Assembly: GCF_042854845.1 (NCBI RefSeq)
Contig: NZ_AP031498.1
Location: 186,001 to 250,000 of the forward strand
Length of the DNA stretch: 64,000 nt
Direction of reading: 5' to 3'
Source of the DNA: Maricurvus nonylphenolicus
GTDB lineage: Bacteria; Pseudomonadota; Gammaproteobacteria; Pseudomonadales; Cellvibrionaceae
Part shown: positions 18,566-28,431 of the stretch, piece after piece
Layout of the letters: every line of letters starts with the position of its first letter
Numbering within the stretch: the stretch's first letter is position 1
The notes under the pieces: model-generated
The model's input: the letters and a program-made list of their open reading frames with translations, nothing else
What the model was told of the DNA's origin: nothing
Databases searched by the model: none
Program-made: the position numbers and the translations under genes

Positions 18566-21500
18566 ATGAACGTTGCCGAGTATTCTATCCAGAAAAAGAC
18601 CGTCACCATGGTGATGACGGTATTAATGCTTGTCGGCGGTATCATGGCATTTAATGGTCTGTCGCGGCTTGAAGATCCTGAATTTACTATCAAAGATGCT
18701 CTTGTTGTCACTCAGTATCCAGGCGCAACACCGGCGGAAGTCGAGCTGGAGGTTACCGATTTAATTGAAACGGAAATTCAGCGTCTGGGGCAGGTGAAGG
18801 AAATTCAATCCATTTCCAAAGCCGGTTTGTCCACCATTACGGTAACCATGAAGGATAAATACGATAAAGATTCATTGCCAGCCGTGTGGGAGCAGTTACG
18901 GCGAAAAATTCACGATGTCACAGGCAAGTTACCTCCGGGTGCACAGCAGCCGGTCGTGATTGATGACTTTGGTGATGTCTTTGGTGTGATGTTTGCGCTA
19001 ACCGGAGATGGGTATACCAACAAAGAGTTGTATGAATACGCCAAGTTCTTACGCCGTGAACTGTTATTAGTTAAGGATGTTGCCAAGGTCGATTTATGGG
19101 GCGTACAACAAGAGGCAATTTACGTTGAGTTCTCACGTGCGCAGATGTCTTTGTTGGGCATCAGCCAAAATCAAATCTACCAGGCGTTGGAAAAACAAAA
19201 TGCGGTAGTCCCTGCAGGCAGTGTCCAGGTCGGTCGGGATTATGTGCGTATTGATTCCACTGGCAGTATTCATGCGGTTGCAGATATCGAAAACCTGATT
19301 TTGCGGGGCAATGAGGGCGCTAGCAGTTTGATTTATCTGCGTGATGTTGCCAAGGTCAGCCGTGAGTATGTCACCCCTCCCAGCAATGTGTTGCACTTCA
19401 ATGGTGAGACCAGTATTGCGCTCTCTATCTCAACAGTATCGGGCGGCAATGTTGTCACTATGGGAGCTGGGGTGATGGAGCGCCTGGCAGAGTTGCAGCG
19501 GCAAGTACCTGTAGGGCTGGAAGCGCATACCATTATTATGCAATCCGAAGCTGTCACGAAAGCCATCGACAATTTTGTCACCAGTCTCTTACAAGCTATC
19601 GCCATCGTGATTGTTGTCTTGCTGCTTTTTATGGGAGTTCGTTCGGGGCTGATTATTGGGGTTGTGTTATTAATTACCGTCGTTGCCACATTTATCATTA
19701 TGGATATGGAGGCTGTGGCACTTGAACGCATCTCTCTCGGTGCGCTGGTAATTGCACTGGGTATGCTGGTTGATAATGCCATTGTTGTTACCGAAGGCAT
19801 GTTAATCCGCATCAAGCAGGGTGAGGATCGTTTGCAATCAGCCAAAACTGTGGTTAGCCAAACCATGTGGCCTTTGCTGGGTGCAACCGTTATTGCGATT
19901 CTGGCGTTTGCAGCGATTGGTTTGTCTGATGACAGTACCGGTGAGTTCTGCCGCAGCCTGTTTCAAGTGATGCTGTTTTCGCTGATGCTGAGTTGGGTTA
20001 CCGCCATTACCCTTACACCACTATTGTGTTACTGGTTTATTCAAGGTCCCGAAGCTGGACAATCACAGTCCTCTACTGAAGATGCTTACAGAGGTGCTTT
20101 CTTTGTTGCCTATCGTACATTTCTTAGCGCTTGCCTGCATCACCGCTGGCCGACTATTGGCGTTGCGTTATTGTTACTGGTTAGCGCTATTTACGGATTT
20201 TCGACCCTGAAGGGATCATTTTTTCCCAAGTCAACCATGCCGAATTTTATGGTGCATTACTGGTTGCCAGAGGGCGCCGATATTCGCAACACCGCAGCGG
20301 ATATTAATGCGATTGAGGATTTCATTCTGGAAGATGAGCGTACCAAGAGTGTGGCCAGCTTTATTGGTCAGGGGGCACCGCGTTTTATTCTTACCTACAC
20401 GCCGGAAAAAGCCAATAGCAGTTACGGCATGCTGCTGGTAGAAGTGAATGACTATCTGGATATCGATAGCCTGATGGCAAAAATCCGCATGCATCTTGCG
20501 GAGCACTATCCCGATGCTGAACCGAAGCTGCAGCGATTTAATTTGGGGCCCAGTCCGGATTCCTCGGTAGAGGTACGTTTTAGTGGCCCTGATCCACGCG
20601 AGCTTCGACGTTTATCAGAAGAGGCCAAAGCGATTCTGATGGCAGAAGGTGGCACGGCGGTGCGTGATAACTGGCGGCAACGTGTGAAGGTGGTGCGGCC
20701 GGTATATGCCGATCAGCAGGCAAAATCTGCCGGTATCAGTCGTGAAGATTTAAACCGCGCATTGGAAACCAACTTTACCGGTACGACCGTAGGTTTGTAC
20801 CGCGAGTACGATGATTTAATTCCTATTATTTCCAGAGCGCCAGTGGTGGAGCGACAGGATGTTGCCCAGATCGGTAATATCCAGGTGTGGAGCCCGGCGA
20901 CCAATAATATGATTCCCATTCGCCAGGTGGTAAGCAGCTTTGAAACCCGCTGGGAAGATGCGCAAATCCATCGCTTAAATCGCAAGCGTACCATTACCGC
21001 CGGTGGTGAGCCGCCACTGGGTGAACTGCCCAGTGAAATGTTTGCCCGTATTCGTCCACAAATAGAAGCAATTGAATTGCCTGTGGGTTATGACATGGAG
21101 TGGGGCGGAGAGTATGAATCTTCCACTGATGCACAAACCGCGCTGGCGGGTGGTATTCCGGGCTCCGTGGTGATGATGATTTTAATTACCGTCATTCTGT
21201 TTAATACCGTTAAGCATCCGTTGATCATTTGGCTAACGGTACCTTTGGCCGTGATTGGTGTAGCGGCGGGATTGTTGGCAACCGGGGAACCTTTTGGCTT
21301 TATGCCGCTCTTAGGGTTTTTAAGCCTTATGGGTATGCTGATTAAAAATGCCATTGTATTGATTGATCAAATCAACCTGGATTTGGCTGAAGGTAAAAAA
21401 CCGTTTGTGGCGGTGTTAGATGCCGCTGTTTCCCGTTGTCGTCCCGTGTTAATGGCTGCGGGTACAACGGTGCTGGGGATGATCCCGTTATTAACGGATG

Positions 21501-21628
21501 ATTTCTTTGTGGGCATGGCGGTAACCATTATGGCAGGTTTGAGTTTCGCCAGTATTCTTACATTGATTGTGGTGCCTGTTTTGTATGTGATTTTGTATCG
21601 CGTGCCCGCGATGCAGGAAGCTAAATGA
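18566..21628 (+). CDS. RND-family efflux permease
   Basis: A 1020-residue proton-driven inner-membrane exporter of the AcrB/HAE type. There are twelve expected transmembrane segments, with one near the N-terminus (VTMVMTVLMLVGGIMAF) and others grouped around residues 340-480 and 860-1010. Two large periplasmic porter loops separate them. The TM4 segment LGMLVDNAIVVTEG keeps one of the paired relay aspartates, and GFLSLMGMLIKNAIVLIDQ is the matching second-half motif. It forms an operon with the adaptor upstream. The channel is probably the divergent tolC. Drug versus metabolite specificity is not readable. Confidence 0.93.
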   Translation: MNVAEYSIQKKTVTMVMTVLMLVGGIMAFNGLSRLEDPEFTIKDALVVTQYPGATPAEVELEVTDLIETEIQRLGQVKEIQSISKAGLSTITVTMKDKYDKDSLPAVWEQLRRKIHDVTGKLPPGAQQPVVIDDFGDVFGVMFALTGDGYTNKELYEYAKFLRRELLLVKDVAKVDLWGVQQEAIYVEFSRAQMSLLGISQNQIYQALEKQNAVVPAGSVQVGRDYVRIDSTGSIHAVADIENLILRGNEGASSLIYLRDVAKVSREYVTPPSNVLHFNGETSIALSISTVSGGNVVTMGAGVMERLAELQRQVPVGLEAHTIIMQSEAVTKAIDNFVTSLLQAIAIVIVVLLLFMGVRSGLIIGVVLLITVVATFIIMDMEAVALERISLGALVIALGMLVDNAIVVTEGMLIRIKQGEDRLQSAKTVVSQTMWPLLGATVIAILAFAAIGLSDDSTGEFCRSLFQVMLFSLMLSWVTAITLTPLLCYWFIQGPEAGQSQSSTEDAYRGAFFVAYRTFLSACLHHRWPTIGVALLLLVSAIYGFSTLKGSFFPKSTMPNFMVHYWLPEGADIRNTAADINAIEDFILEDERTKSVASFIGQGAPRFILTYTPEKANSSYGMLLVEVNDYLDIDSLMAKIRMHLAEHYPDAEPKLQRFNLGPSPDSSVEVRFSGPDPRELRRLSEEAKAILMAEGGTAVRDNWRQRVKVVRPVYADQQAKSAGISREDLNRALETNFTGTTVGLYREYDDLIPIISRAPVVERQDVAQIGNIQVWSPATNNMIPIRQVVSSFETRWEDAQIHRLNRKRTITAGGEPPLGELPSEMFARIRPQIEAIELPVGYDMEWGGEYESSTDAQTALAGGIPGSVVMMILITVILFNTVKHPLIIWLTVPLAVIGVAAGLLATGEPFGFMPLLGFLSLMGMLIKNAIVLIDQINLDLAEGKKPFVAVLDAAVSRCRPVLMAAGTTVLGMIPLLTDDFFVGMAVTIMAGLSFASILTLIVVPVLYVILYRVPAMQEAK

Positions 21629-21645
21629 CTATTATAAGGTGACTG

Positions 21646-22236
21646 ATGAGGTTATTTATGATGCGTATACTTGCATGGATAAGTGTTGTTTTGTTTGTGG
21701 CAGGCTGTTCAACGTCGGGTTCGATGCCGGACAATCCCTTGTCACAACGTGTGACGGTGACAGTGTCGTCGGGTGACGAATTACCGGTAACGTCTACGAC
21801 GCCACTCAGTTGGTACTCTGATGTTATTACGGTATCAGATGTGGAAGCTCCTGAAGGTGCCAAGGCTCAACGGGATTCCCTAAAGGAATTACTCAAAGAG
21901 TCAGTACAAGAGAATCTGCAAACCAAGGGGTTTTCATTCGCGGAAGAAGGTAGTGACAGCCGTTACCAACTCGTGGTGGTTGCCCTGTTAGGTGATAAAG
22001 CCAACGCGGAAAATGTGCAGCAACTGTTTCAGCTCTATCCCTCCCTGTCCGGTGAATCTGATAAGTACCCCAAGGGCACATTGTTAGTGGGTATCCTGGA
22101 TCAGGAAACCAACCGGGCCGTATGGCGAGGTGCAACCCAGGCTTTTACTTCGGCAGAACTCACACATGAAGAGCGCCGGCAGCGTTTAAATTACTCCGTG
22201 GGTGGTTTGTTGAAGGATGTAAAACCCGGGACCTGA
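21646..22236 (+). CDS. Putative lipoprotein, DUF4136-like
   Basis: A 196-residue predicted lipoprotein with signal MRILAWISVVLFVAGCS (lipobox VAGC). The C-terminal half (LLVGILDQETNRAVWRGATQAF) resembles the VDI-D-...-WRG strand of DUF4136 proteins, though the N-terminal half is divergent. It follows the RND gene by 17 bp and ends at a strong terminator, so it is the last gene of the pump operon. A start at 21661 is also possible. Function is unknown. Confidence 0.7.
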   Translation: MRLFMMRILAWISVVLFVAGCSTSGSMPDNPLSQRVTVTVSSGDELPVTSTTPLSWYSDVITVSDVEAPEGAKAQRDSLKELLKESVQENLQTKGFSFAEEGSDSRYQLVVVALLGDKANAENVQQLFQLYPSLSGESDKYPKGTLLVGILDQETNRAVWRGATQAFTSAELTHEERRQRLNYSVGGLLKDVKPGT

Positions 22237-22240
22237 CAAT

Positions 22241-22271
22241 AAAAAGGGGATGCATTGGCATCCCCTTTTTT
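22241..22271. terminator. Terminator after the RND operon
   Basis: A 13-bp perfect stem (22241-22253 with 22258-22270) has a 4-base ATTG loop and flanking A5/T6 runs. It sits between convergent genes (pump operon on plus, HtrA-like protease on minus) and can act in both directions. Confidence 0.9.
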
Positions 22272-22290
22272 CATTAAATAGACTAGTATT

Positions 22291-23337
22291 TTACTCTTTA
22301 ATGATCGACAGCTTGATCTGTTCGCCATCACGAAATACGGTCATTTCAATCGGCTCTCCCACGGCGACACCACCCATATACTCTCGCGCGGTGACTAAGC
22401 TTTCTTTGGAGAGTTTAATAGGGTGATCACCAAAGGCGATAATCACATCTCCGCCCAACAACATTTTGCGCCCATTAATAATGGCGGGTATACGGCCAGG
22501 CTGAATGCCCAGTTTATCCGCCAGAGAACCGTAGGCGACCTGCTGAACCAGGATTGCATCCGGGTAGGGGGCATTAATAGCGCGCGCCATCATCGGGGAC
22601 ATGGGTACCAGTTCCATACCGGCCCACACATGTTCGTGATCTAAAAATAGGTCGCGTGCCATATTAATACTGGCGGCAAATCCGAGGCCTTCGCTGCCAC
22701 CGCTGGATGAGCGAATATGGCTGACAATACCAATGACTTCGCCTTTGGTATTAAACATAGGTCCGCCGGAGTTACCTTTGTTTATCGGTGCGTCGGTTTG
22801 CAGGAACTCGGTGTCGATAAGGCCATTTTCATTATCGCTATGACGGCGCCCGCTAAAGTGACCAACCGTCAGGGTTTGTGATAATCCGTAAGGCGCACCA
22901 ACCACAAAGACTTCCTGGCCGATACGCATCTTGTCCGAATCACCGGTTTTGACCGTGGGTAAATTCTTGGGTGGTTCGGTCATTTTAACCAACGCCAAAT
23001 CGGCAAAGGGAATGGAACTGATAACCGTTGCGTGGTGGGTCTTACCATCATTGGTATTCACTTCAATACGATCGGCAATATGTACCACATGGGCGGCGGT
23101 TAAAATGAGCCCATCCTTATCCAGAATCACCCCCGAACCTATGCCGCCGAGCTGGGAGCTAACCACGCCCTCTTCGGTTTCCTTCTCGACATATTTGTTG
23201 GTTTTGATGGTGACTACCGAGTCCTTAACTTTTGCATAAACCTTGCTGAAGTCTGTGGCCAACGCCGAGCTAGAAACGATCAGTAAGCTGCAGAGCAATA
23301 ACAGGTGGCGATAAATCCGTGTCGCACGAAAGAGCAT
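22291..23337 (-). CDS. HtrA/DegP-like periplasmic serine protease with one PDZ domain
   Basis: A 348-residue S1C protease. The signal peptide ends near SSALA. The catalytic triad is visible: His83 in TAAHVV, Asp113 in FADLALVK and Ser190 in KGNSGGP. A single PDZ-like domain follows (from about 250, with DVIIAFGDHPIK), giving a DegS-like architecture, but the signal looks cleavable rather than an anchor. The frame also has an ATG at 23346. I prefer the ATG at 23337 because AAAGG sits directly against the first ATG but about 10 bases before the second. Probable role is envelope protein quality control. Confidence 0.9.
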   Translation of the reverse strand: MLFRATRIYRHLLLLCSLLIVSSSALATDFSKVYAKVKDSVVTIKTNKYVEKETEEGVVSSQLGGIGSGVILDKDGLILTAAHVVHIADRIEVNTNDGKTHHATVISSIPFADLALVKMTEPPKNLPTVKTGDSDKMRIGQEVFVVGAPYGLSQTLTVGHFSGRRHSDNENGLIDTEFLQTDAPINKGNSGGPMFNTKGEVIGIVSHIRSSSGGSEGLGFAASINMARDLFLDHEHVWAGMELVPMSPMMARAINAPYPDAILVQQVAYGSLADKLGIQPGRIPAIINGRKMLLGGDVIIAFGDHPIKLSKESLVTAREYMGGVAVGEPIEMTVFRDGEQIKLSIIKE

Positions 23338-23435
23338 GGGTAACATCCTTTAAGAGTGGTCACCTCAGTATAAGAGATTTATGTTGAACTTTTATAGACC
23401 GTTGTGCTTGATAAGCATCAACAAACATGGGAGTT

Positions 23436-24437
23436 CTAACTGACTTGTTTACGCCACTGTTGCGGGCTGATACCAAACCAGCGCTTAAAGCTGCGGGAAA
23501 ACGCGCTGAGCTCTGAATATCCGAGAATGGCAGCGATATCTGTCAGCCGGTAGTAGGGATTGGATAAATAATCTCGCGCCTGATCACAGCGCACATTATT
23601 GAGAAGGGATTGGAAGTTGGTATCTTCATTTAACAGTTTGCGCTGCAAGGTGCGTGAGCTGTAACCCATGGCATGTGCGACGGTATCAATCGAGCAGTCC
23701 TCCGTCACCAGCAGCTGGGAGATGACTCGACTTACCTGGTCAACCAAATTATCCCGGTGGCGGGTTTCCAAATGCTCCCGCAAAATCACGGGCAATTCTT
23801 TGGCTTCCTGAGCGATAGGTGCATCCAGGTGGCGGGCTTCAAAGCTGAGACCAATAAACGGCTGGTTAAACGCCACCGGGCAATTAAACGTGCGGGAATA
23901 GGCGCCATTGTCGTCGGCGCCGCTGTGGCGAAAGAACACCGAACGTAAAGTAAAGTGGCCGTTGCGCACAAACTGCAGCAGCTGATAAATAATGGTCAGT
24001 GAGTGATCCTGGTAGCGAATGCTGTCGCTAATGCCGGGGAAGTTATTGTGCAATTGAATTTGCGCCATATCCGCCGAAGTGGTCACACGTATTTCTACCC
24101 CTTGCACCTGGATATGTGAATGCTTGCTCATTTGCTCAATGCTTTCACCCACCGTGGCATTCTTCAGTGCCAGCGAGGCCAAGGGACCAAAAATCGAGTG
24201 GTTCTGGTAGCCGGCCAGCTCCAGCCCCAGGGTAGGGCAATCGAGGGTGTTGGCCGCCAGGTCCAGTAGCTGCACATGGCGGTCAAAGCGGATCAGGGTG
24301 TTCTTGCCTTCAAAGATCTCGCTATCAAAGCCCACCTGTTTGGCGAGCTGATAGGGGTCACCACCGCGGTCGATGACCAGTTGCGGGAAACCGTCCAGAA
24401 AGCTGCTATTGATCAATGGAGAGTGCATGGTTTCCAT
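23436..24437 (-). CDS. AraC-family regulator with AraC_arabinose-type N-domain (OruR-like)
   Basis: A 333-residue transcription factor. The N-terminal ~200 residues match the PF12625-type ligand domain (LLDLAANTLDCPTLGLELAGYQ, IFGPLASLAL). The C-terminal ~100 residues carry two helix-turn-helix motifs: MGYSSRTLQRKLLNEDTNF and the AraC signature TDIAAILGYSELSAFSRSFK, ending GISPQQWRKQ. It lies next to a paralogue (24495-25490) with closely similar blocks, a local duplication. Both are upstream of, and divergent from, a TonB-dependent receptor gene. The ligand is unknown. Confidence 0.92.
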   Translation of the reverse strand: METMHSPLINSSFLDGFPQLVIDRGGDPYQLAKQVGFDSEIFEGKNTLIRFDRHVQLLDLAANTLDCPTLGLELAGYQNHSIFGPLASLALKNATVGESIEQMSKHSHIQVQGVEIRVTTSADMAQIQLHNNFPGISDSIRYQDHSLTIIYQLLQFVRNGHFTLRSVFFRHSGADDNGAYSRTFNCPVAFNQPFIGLSFEARHLDAPIAQEAKELPVILREHLETRHRDNLVDQVSRVISQLLVTEDCSIDTVAHAMGYSSRTLQRKLLNEDTNFQSLLNNVRCDQARDYLSNPYYRLTDIAAILGYSELSAFSRSFKRWFGISPQQWRKQVS

Positions 24438-24494
24438 TGTAGTGGCAATCTGGCGGTATCGGTCAATAAGGTGGCGTATATTGTCAAGGTGCTG

Positions 24495-25490
24495 TTACAG
24501 GTTTTGACGACGCCACTCCTGCGGCGAGATATCAAACCAGCGCTTAAAGCTGCGGCTAAAGGCCGACAGCTGAGAGTAACCCAGCACCGAGGCGACATCC
24601 GATAGGGAGTAATAGGGGTTGGCCATATAGGGCAGAGCCTGGTCGCTACGTACAGAATCCATTAACAGCTGGAAACTGGTGTCCTGATCTTTCAGGCGGC
24701 GTTGTATGGTGCGTTTGCTGGAGCCCAGTACAGAAGCAATCACATCAATGTTGCAGTGGTCACTGTTGAGGGAGGCGCCAATCACCTGCTTTACCAGTGA
24801 GATAAAATCCTGCTTCTGCAGATCCTTGACCAGCGTATCCAGCTGCGTAGTTAGCGATTTCACATCTTCTGGTATCGGCTGATGCAGCGTCTTGGGATCA
24901 AAGGCGATGCCCAATGTATTGCTGTTAAAGGCAATGGGCGCATTAAAGTGCTGACAGTAGTGGCTCAGCCCTTCAACTTCATCGTGGGGCAGATACACCG
25001 CACGTGGTCGCCAGCTTTCACCGCAAAGTGTTTTTAGCACCATGTGCACCAGGGCAATACCGTGATCCTGATACATGGGGTTATTGGCGATATCCGGGAA
25101 TTTGCACTGCAACTCAAACAGGGCGTTGGATTCAGACACCGTCAGGATGATCTGTACCCCTTCCGCACTCAGGTGCAGGTTTTCCTGAAAGCTGGTTATT
25201 GCACTGAGTACGGTTTCCTGGCTGGCAACTTTGGCCGCCAGAGGGCCCAGGCACTTAATGTCCTGGCGGCTGGCCAGCTTCAGCCCGAGGGTGGGCATAG
25301 ATAAGCGGTTAGCAGCAATGCCTAACAGTTGTACTTCCTGATGAAAGGGGATTAGACAGCCCTGTTGGCTCATGGCTTCGCAAGGCAGGTTGGCTTCACG
25401 ATACAGTTGTGAGGGTTTTTGGCCTTTTTCAAGCACCAATTGATTTAAACCCTGCACCAGCATATTGCTGATCAGTGGTGGTCGGATCAT
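24495..25490 (-). CDS. AraC-family regulator (OruR-like), paralogue of its neighbour
   Basis: A 331-residue regulator of the same type: N-domain LLGIAANRLSMPTLGLKLAS and LGPLAAKVAS, then the HTH region GSSKRTIQRRLKDQDTSF and SDVASVLGYSQLSAFSRSFK. The frame extends 11 codons upstream to a GTG at 25523. I choose the ATG at 25490, preceded by GAGAGAG. It is divergent from the TonB receptor across 319 bp, so it is the better candidate for local control of that receptor. This link is inferred from position. Confidence 0.9.
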   Translation of the reverse strand: MIRPPLISNMLVQGLNQLVLEKGQKPSQLYREANLPCEAMSQQGCLIPFHQEVQLLGIAANRLSMPTLGLKLASRQDIKCLGPLAAKVASQETVLSAITSFQENLHLSAEGVQIILTVSESNALFELQCKFPDIANNPMYQDHGIALVHMVLKTLCGESWRPRAVYLPHDEVEGLSHYCQHFNAPIAFNSNTLGIAFDPKTLHQPIPEDVKSLTTQLDTLVKDLQKQDFISLVKQVIGASLNSDHCNIDVIASVLGSSKRTIQRRLKDQDTSFQLLMDSVRSDQALPYMANPYYSLSDVASVLGYSQLSAFSRSFKRWFDISPQEWRRQNL

Positions 25491-25809
25491 TGTGTTTTCT
25501 CTCTCGCAGTAGGGTTTTATCACCCTTTATTCTTTTTTGTTCTTATTTTTATAGTTTTATATTGTGCTCATAGTTGTTGTTTTTTTGAACACCTGGTCAT
25601 TCTTCACTGTGTGACACGTGAAGTCAAAGAAGTGGCGCGATCGGTAAAGTGACGGCGCAGTCTTCAGGCAAAGTAGGCAGACTTTCCGCACCGGGTTGCA
25701 GGACCTTATTTGGCGTGCGGCAAAGCATTTAATGCCTATAGATGTATCAGGCTAACAAAACAAACTGATGCCTCTGTAGAAAATAACAATAAAGTCGAGA
25801 GAGCAAACC
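25491..25809. other. Intergenic region upstream of the TonB receptor
   Basis: These 319 bp separate the AraC regulator (minus) and the TonB receptor (plus). The first part is T-rich. An inverted repeat with arms CTTCAC (25602-25607) and GTGAAG (25618-25623) is the only obvious dyad. I see no coding frame. The last 15 bases before the receptor ATG include GAGAGAG, a plausible ribosome site. Confidence 0.5.
25602..25623. promoter_or_regulatory. Candidate operator dyad before the TonB receptor
   Basis: Arms CTTCAC and GTGAAG flank a 10-base centre that is itself partly symmetric (GTGT...ACAC). It is centred about 198 bp upstream of the receptor ATG and 122 bp upstream of the AraC regulator start. 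Binding by the regulator is a guess. Confidence 0.35.
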
Positions 25810-28425
25810 ATGTCTAAAACCCGTCAACGTTTCTCCATGAAACCCATCGCTTTTGCTCTGGGTTCTCTGATTGCAGCCAATGCCAGTGCCGAAAGTCTGG
25901 CCCTGGAAGAGGTGGTCGTAACCGCCCAAAAACGTGCCGAAAGTCTGCAGGATGTTCCTATTTCTGTATCCGCCATGAGCGGTGAGAAAATGGCAGAAGC
26001 CGGCATCCAGCGCTTTGAAGATTTCACTTCTTACGTGCCAAACTTCTCCGTTGCCCGCGATGCTATCGGCGATAAAATTAATATCCGCGGTATTCAGTCC
26101 GGTACTCAGGCCGGTTTCGAACAGTCCGTAGGTACCTTTGTCGACGGCGTTTACCGCGGCCGTTCTGTACAGTCACGCTACGCATTTTTGGATACCGAAA
26201 TGGTAGAAATTCTGCGTGGCCCGCAGGGTACCCTGTTTGGTAAAAACACCATTGCAGGTGCACTGAATATTCGTTCCGCCAAACCAACTGATGAGTTTGA
26301 GTCTGAAATCTCTGCCGGCTACAACGTCGACTTTGATGAGACCGAATTGCAAGGTTATGTCTCCGGTCCACTGACCGACACTCTGCGTGCCCGCGCCGCA
26401 TTCCTGACTCGCGAAATGGAAGAGGGGTGGGTTGAAAACGTTGCCGATGGCAACGACCTGTCTGACAGTGATGAAAAAGCAGGCCGCATTTCTCTGGAGT
26501 GGGATGCCAGCGAAAATACTCTGGTAAGTTTCAAATACGAGTACGCTGACTTTGAAGTGGTAGGTATGCCATGGGATCTGCGTGACGGTGGTCCTCAGGA
26601 TGCGTTCCTGCGTGCACTGGGCGATTCCGGTGAAGACAATTACAAAACCGCCATGAGCAACAGTGCTGCAGTGACACAAGCGCTGGGTTTGGGCGCAACG
26701 GATCCAAATGGCGTAATGGATTTTGGCACCAACAACTTATTTGAAGGTACCAGCCAGGAAGCTGCGTTAACGGTTGAGCACGATCTGAGTGATGGCTCTA
26801 CCATTACCGCTATTCTGGCGCACTCCGAGTACGAGTTCGAACGTTTCCTGGATGCTGACTTTGGTCCAACCAACAGCTTGCGTTTCGATGATACCGAAGA
26901 TTTTGATCAGCAGAGTTTTGAAATCCGTTGGGCCTCAGAAACCGGCGGCGAGTTTGAAACCATTGCTGGTTTCTTTTATCAGCAGCAGGATATGACGGTT
27001 GATGGTTTATCTTACTTCCATACTGATACTCTGAATCAAATTCTGGCCGGTGGTTGTGGCGCAAGTAATGCGGGTGATATTGCAACCGCGTTGGGTGGAA
27101 CCGGTACCGGTAATCCGGCAGCTGATGCGCAAACTGGTGTAGGTGTTGGTATTGGTAATGGTGTAACTAATGCGGCACAACTGAATAGCTGTGGTTTGTT
27201 TGGTGCGACCCTGAATGCGGTTGCTAATGGTGTTCCTGGTGTTCAGCGTTACGCAATCATGGAACAGGAATCCGAAGCCTGGGCCATGTTCGCACAAACC
27301 ACCTGGAACTTCCGTGAAGATATGCGATTGACTTTGGGCCTACGTTATACCGAGGAAGAGAAGGAAGCCTCCCAAGAAGTTTACACCACAGAGTTTGGTG
27401 AGCGTAACGACACTGAAACCAATGATGCACTGCAGGTAAGCCTGGCACAAATGGCCGGTGAATTTACCACCCACAGTTACACCACCAGCGATCCAGGCAT
27501 GAAGCGTGACGAAGAAAGTCTGACCTGGTCGGCTAACCTGCAATGGGATGTAACGCCTGATGCGATGGTTTACGCCTCAGCTTCAACCGGTTTTAAAGCT
27601 GGTGGCTTTAACTCATTCTACATGGGTAGCCCTAACGGTGGCGGTGCAGACTCCAACGACGTGGCTTTCGACGAGGAAGAAGTTATTACTTTCGAAGTCG
27701 GTACCAAGCTAACCTTGCTCGATGGTGCTGCTGAAATGAACGTTGCGGTTTTCCATACCGAGTATGACGATCTGCAAGCATCAATCTTTAGTGGTAACAC
27801 CACCTTTAGTGTACAGAATGCAGCTAAGGCAACTTCTCAAGGTGTCGAGATTGATGGTCGCTGGCGAGCAACCGAAAAACTGACACTGACTGGCTCTCTG
27901 GGTTATGTAAACTTCGAGTTTGATGAGTTCTCTAACCAGGCTTGTACTAACTCGCAATTCGTTGACGCTCGTCAGGCAGCTTTTGATGCGGCAACTGGCT
28001 TAGCAGGTCAAATTGGCGCAGTGTTGGGTTACAACAATGCGACTTGTTCCGCTGCCGGTGTTAACGATCTGGCCGGTGAGGTTTCCGAGAATACGCCTGA
28101 GTGGCAAGCCACCTTAACCTCCAACTATGTTCAACCACTGGGTGATTTTGAGCTGGTGCTGAATATGGACGTGAACTGGTTGGATGAGCGTTTCACTCAA
28201 GGTGACCTGGATCCAAACAACCTGGAAGATGATGTGTTAAAAGTGAATGCTTCGGCAACCTTCGGCCCTGCCGATGGTCAGTGGGATGTTTCTCTGATTG
28301 GTAAAAACCTGACTGACGAAACGACCTCCAACTGGGGTAACGACACTCCGCTGTTCTCCGGTTCCCACGACTATGCCATGGAAGCTCCACGTTCCTTTAC
28401 TGTCCGTGGTCGTATGCGTTTCTAA
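25810..28425 (+). CDS. TonB-dependent outer-membrane receptor
   Basis: An 871-residue receptor. The signal peptide ends ANASA (about residue 27), a TonB-box-like EEVVVTAQKRAESL follows, and then the plug domain (VPISVSAMSGEKM to about residue 160, including VDGVYRGRS and EILRGPQGTLFGKNTIAGA). A 22-strand barrel follows, ending in the aromatic residue of GRMRF. A Gly/Ala/Asn-rich insertion near residues 415-480 (GTGTGNPAAD) is likely an extracellular loop. Length is in the usual 700-1000 range. The sequence resembles the Pfam TonB/IroN-like receptors common in marine Proteobacteria. The ligand is not assigned. Confidence 0.95.
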   Translation: MSKTRQRFSMKPIAFALGSLIAANASAESLALEEVVVTAQKRAESLQDVPISVSAMSGEKMAEAGIQRFEDFTSYVPNFSVARDAIGDKINIRGIQSGTQAGFEQSVGTFVDGVYRGRSVQSRYAFLDTEMVEILRGPQGTLFGKNTIAGALNIRSAKPTDEFESEISAGYNVDFDETELQGYVSGPLTDTLRARAAFLTREMEEGWVENVADGNDLSDSDEKAGRISLEWDASENTLVSFKYEYADFEVVGMPWDLRDGGPQDAFLRALGDSGEDNYKTAMSNSAAVTQALGLGATDPNGVMDFGTNNLFEGTSQEAALTVEHDLSDGSTITAILAHSEYEFERFLDADFGPTNSLRFDDTEDFDQQSFEIRWASETGGEFETIAGFFYQQQDMTVDGLSYFHTDTLNQILAGGCGASNAGDIATALGGTGTGNPAADAQTGVGVGIGNGVTNAAQLNSCGLFGATLNAVANGVPGVQRYAIMEQESEAWAMFAQTTWNFREDMRLTLGLRYTEEEKEASQEVYTTEFGERNDTETNDALQVSLAQMAGEFTTHSYTTSDPGMKRDEESLTWSANLQWDVTPDAMVYASASTGFKAGGFNSFYMGSPNGGGADSNDVAFDEEEVITFEVGTKLTLLDGAAEMNVAVFHTEYDDLQASIFSGNTTFSVQNAAKATSQGVEIDGRWRATEKLTLTGSLGYVNFEFDEFSNQACTNSQFVDARQAAFDAATGLAGQIGAVLGYNNATCSAAGVNDLAGEVSENTPEWQATLTSNYVQPLGDFELVLNMDVNWLDERFTQGDLDPNNLEDDVLKVNASATFGPADGQWDVSLIGKNLTDETTSNWGNDTPLFSGSHDYAMEAPRSFTVRGRMRF

Positions 28426-28431
28426 GCAATG

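Noticed and set aside
25602..25623. The TonB-upstream dyad as a Fur box
   Set aside because: The arms CTTCAC/GTGAAG do not resemble the AT-rich Fur consensus, so iron control is not claimed.
26173..26679. Minus-strand frame inside the TonB receptor gene
   Set aside because: The plus strand shows the plug-domain motifs; the antisense frame has no family features.
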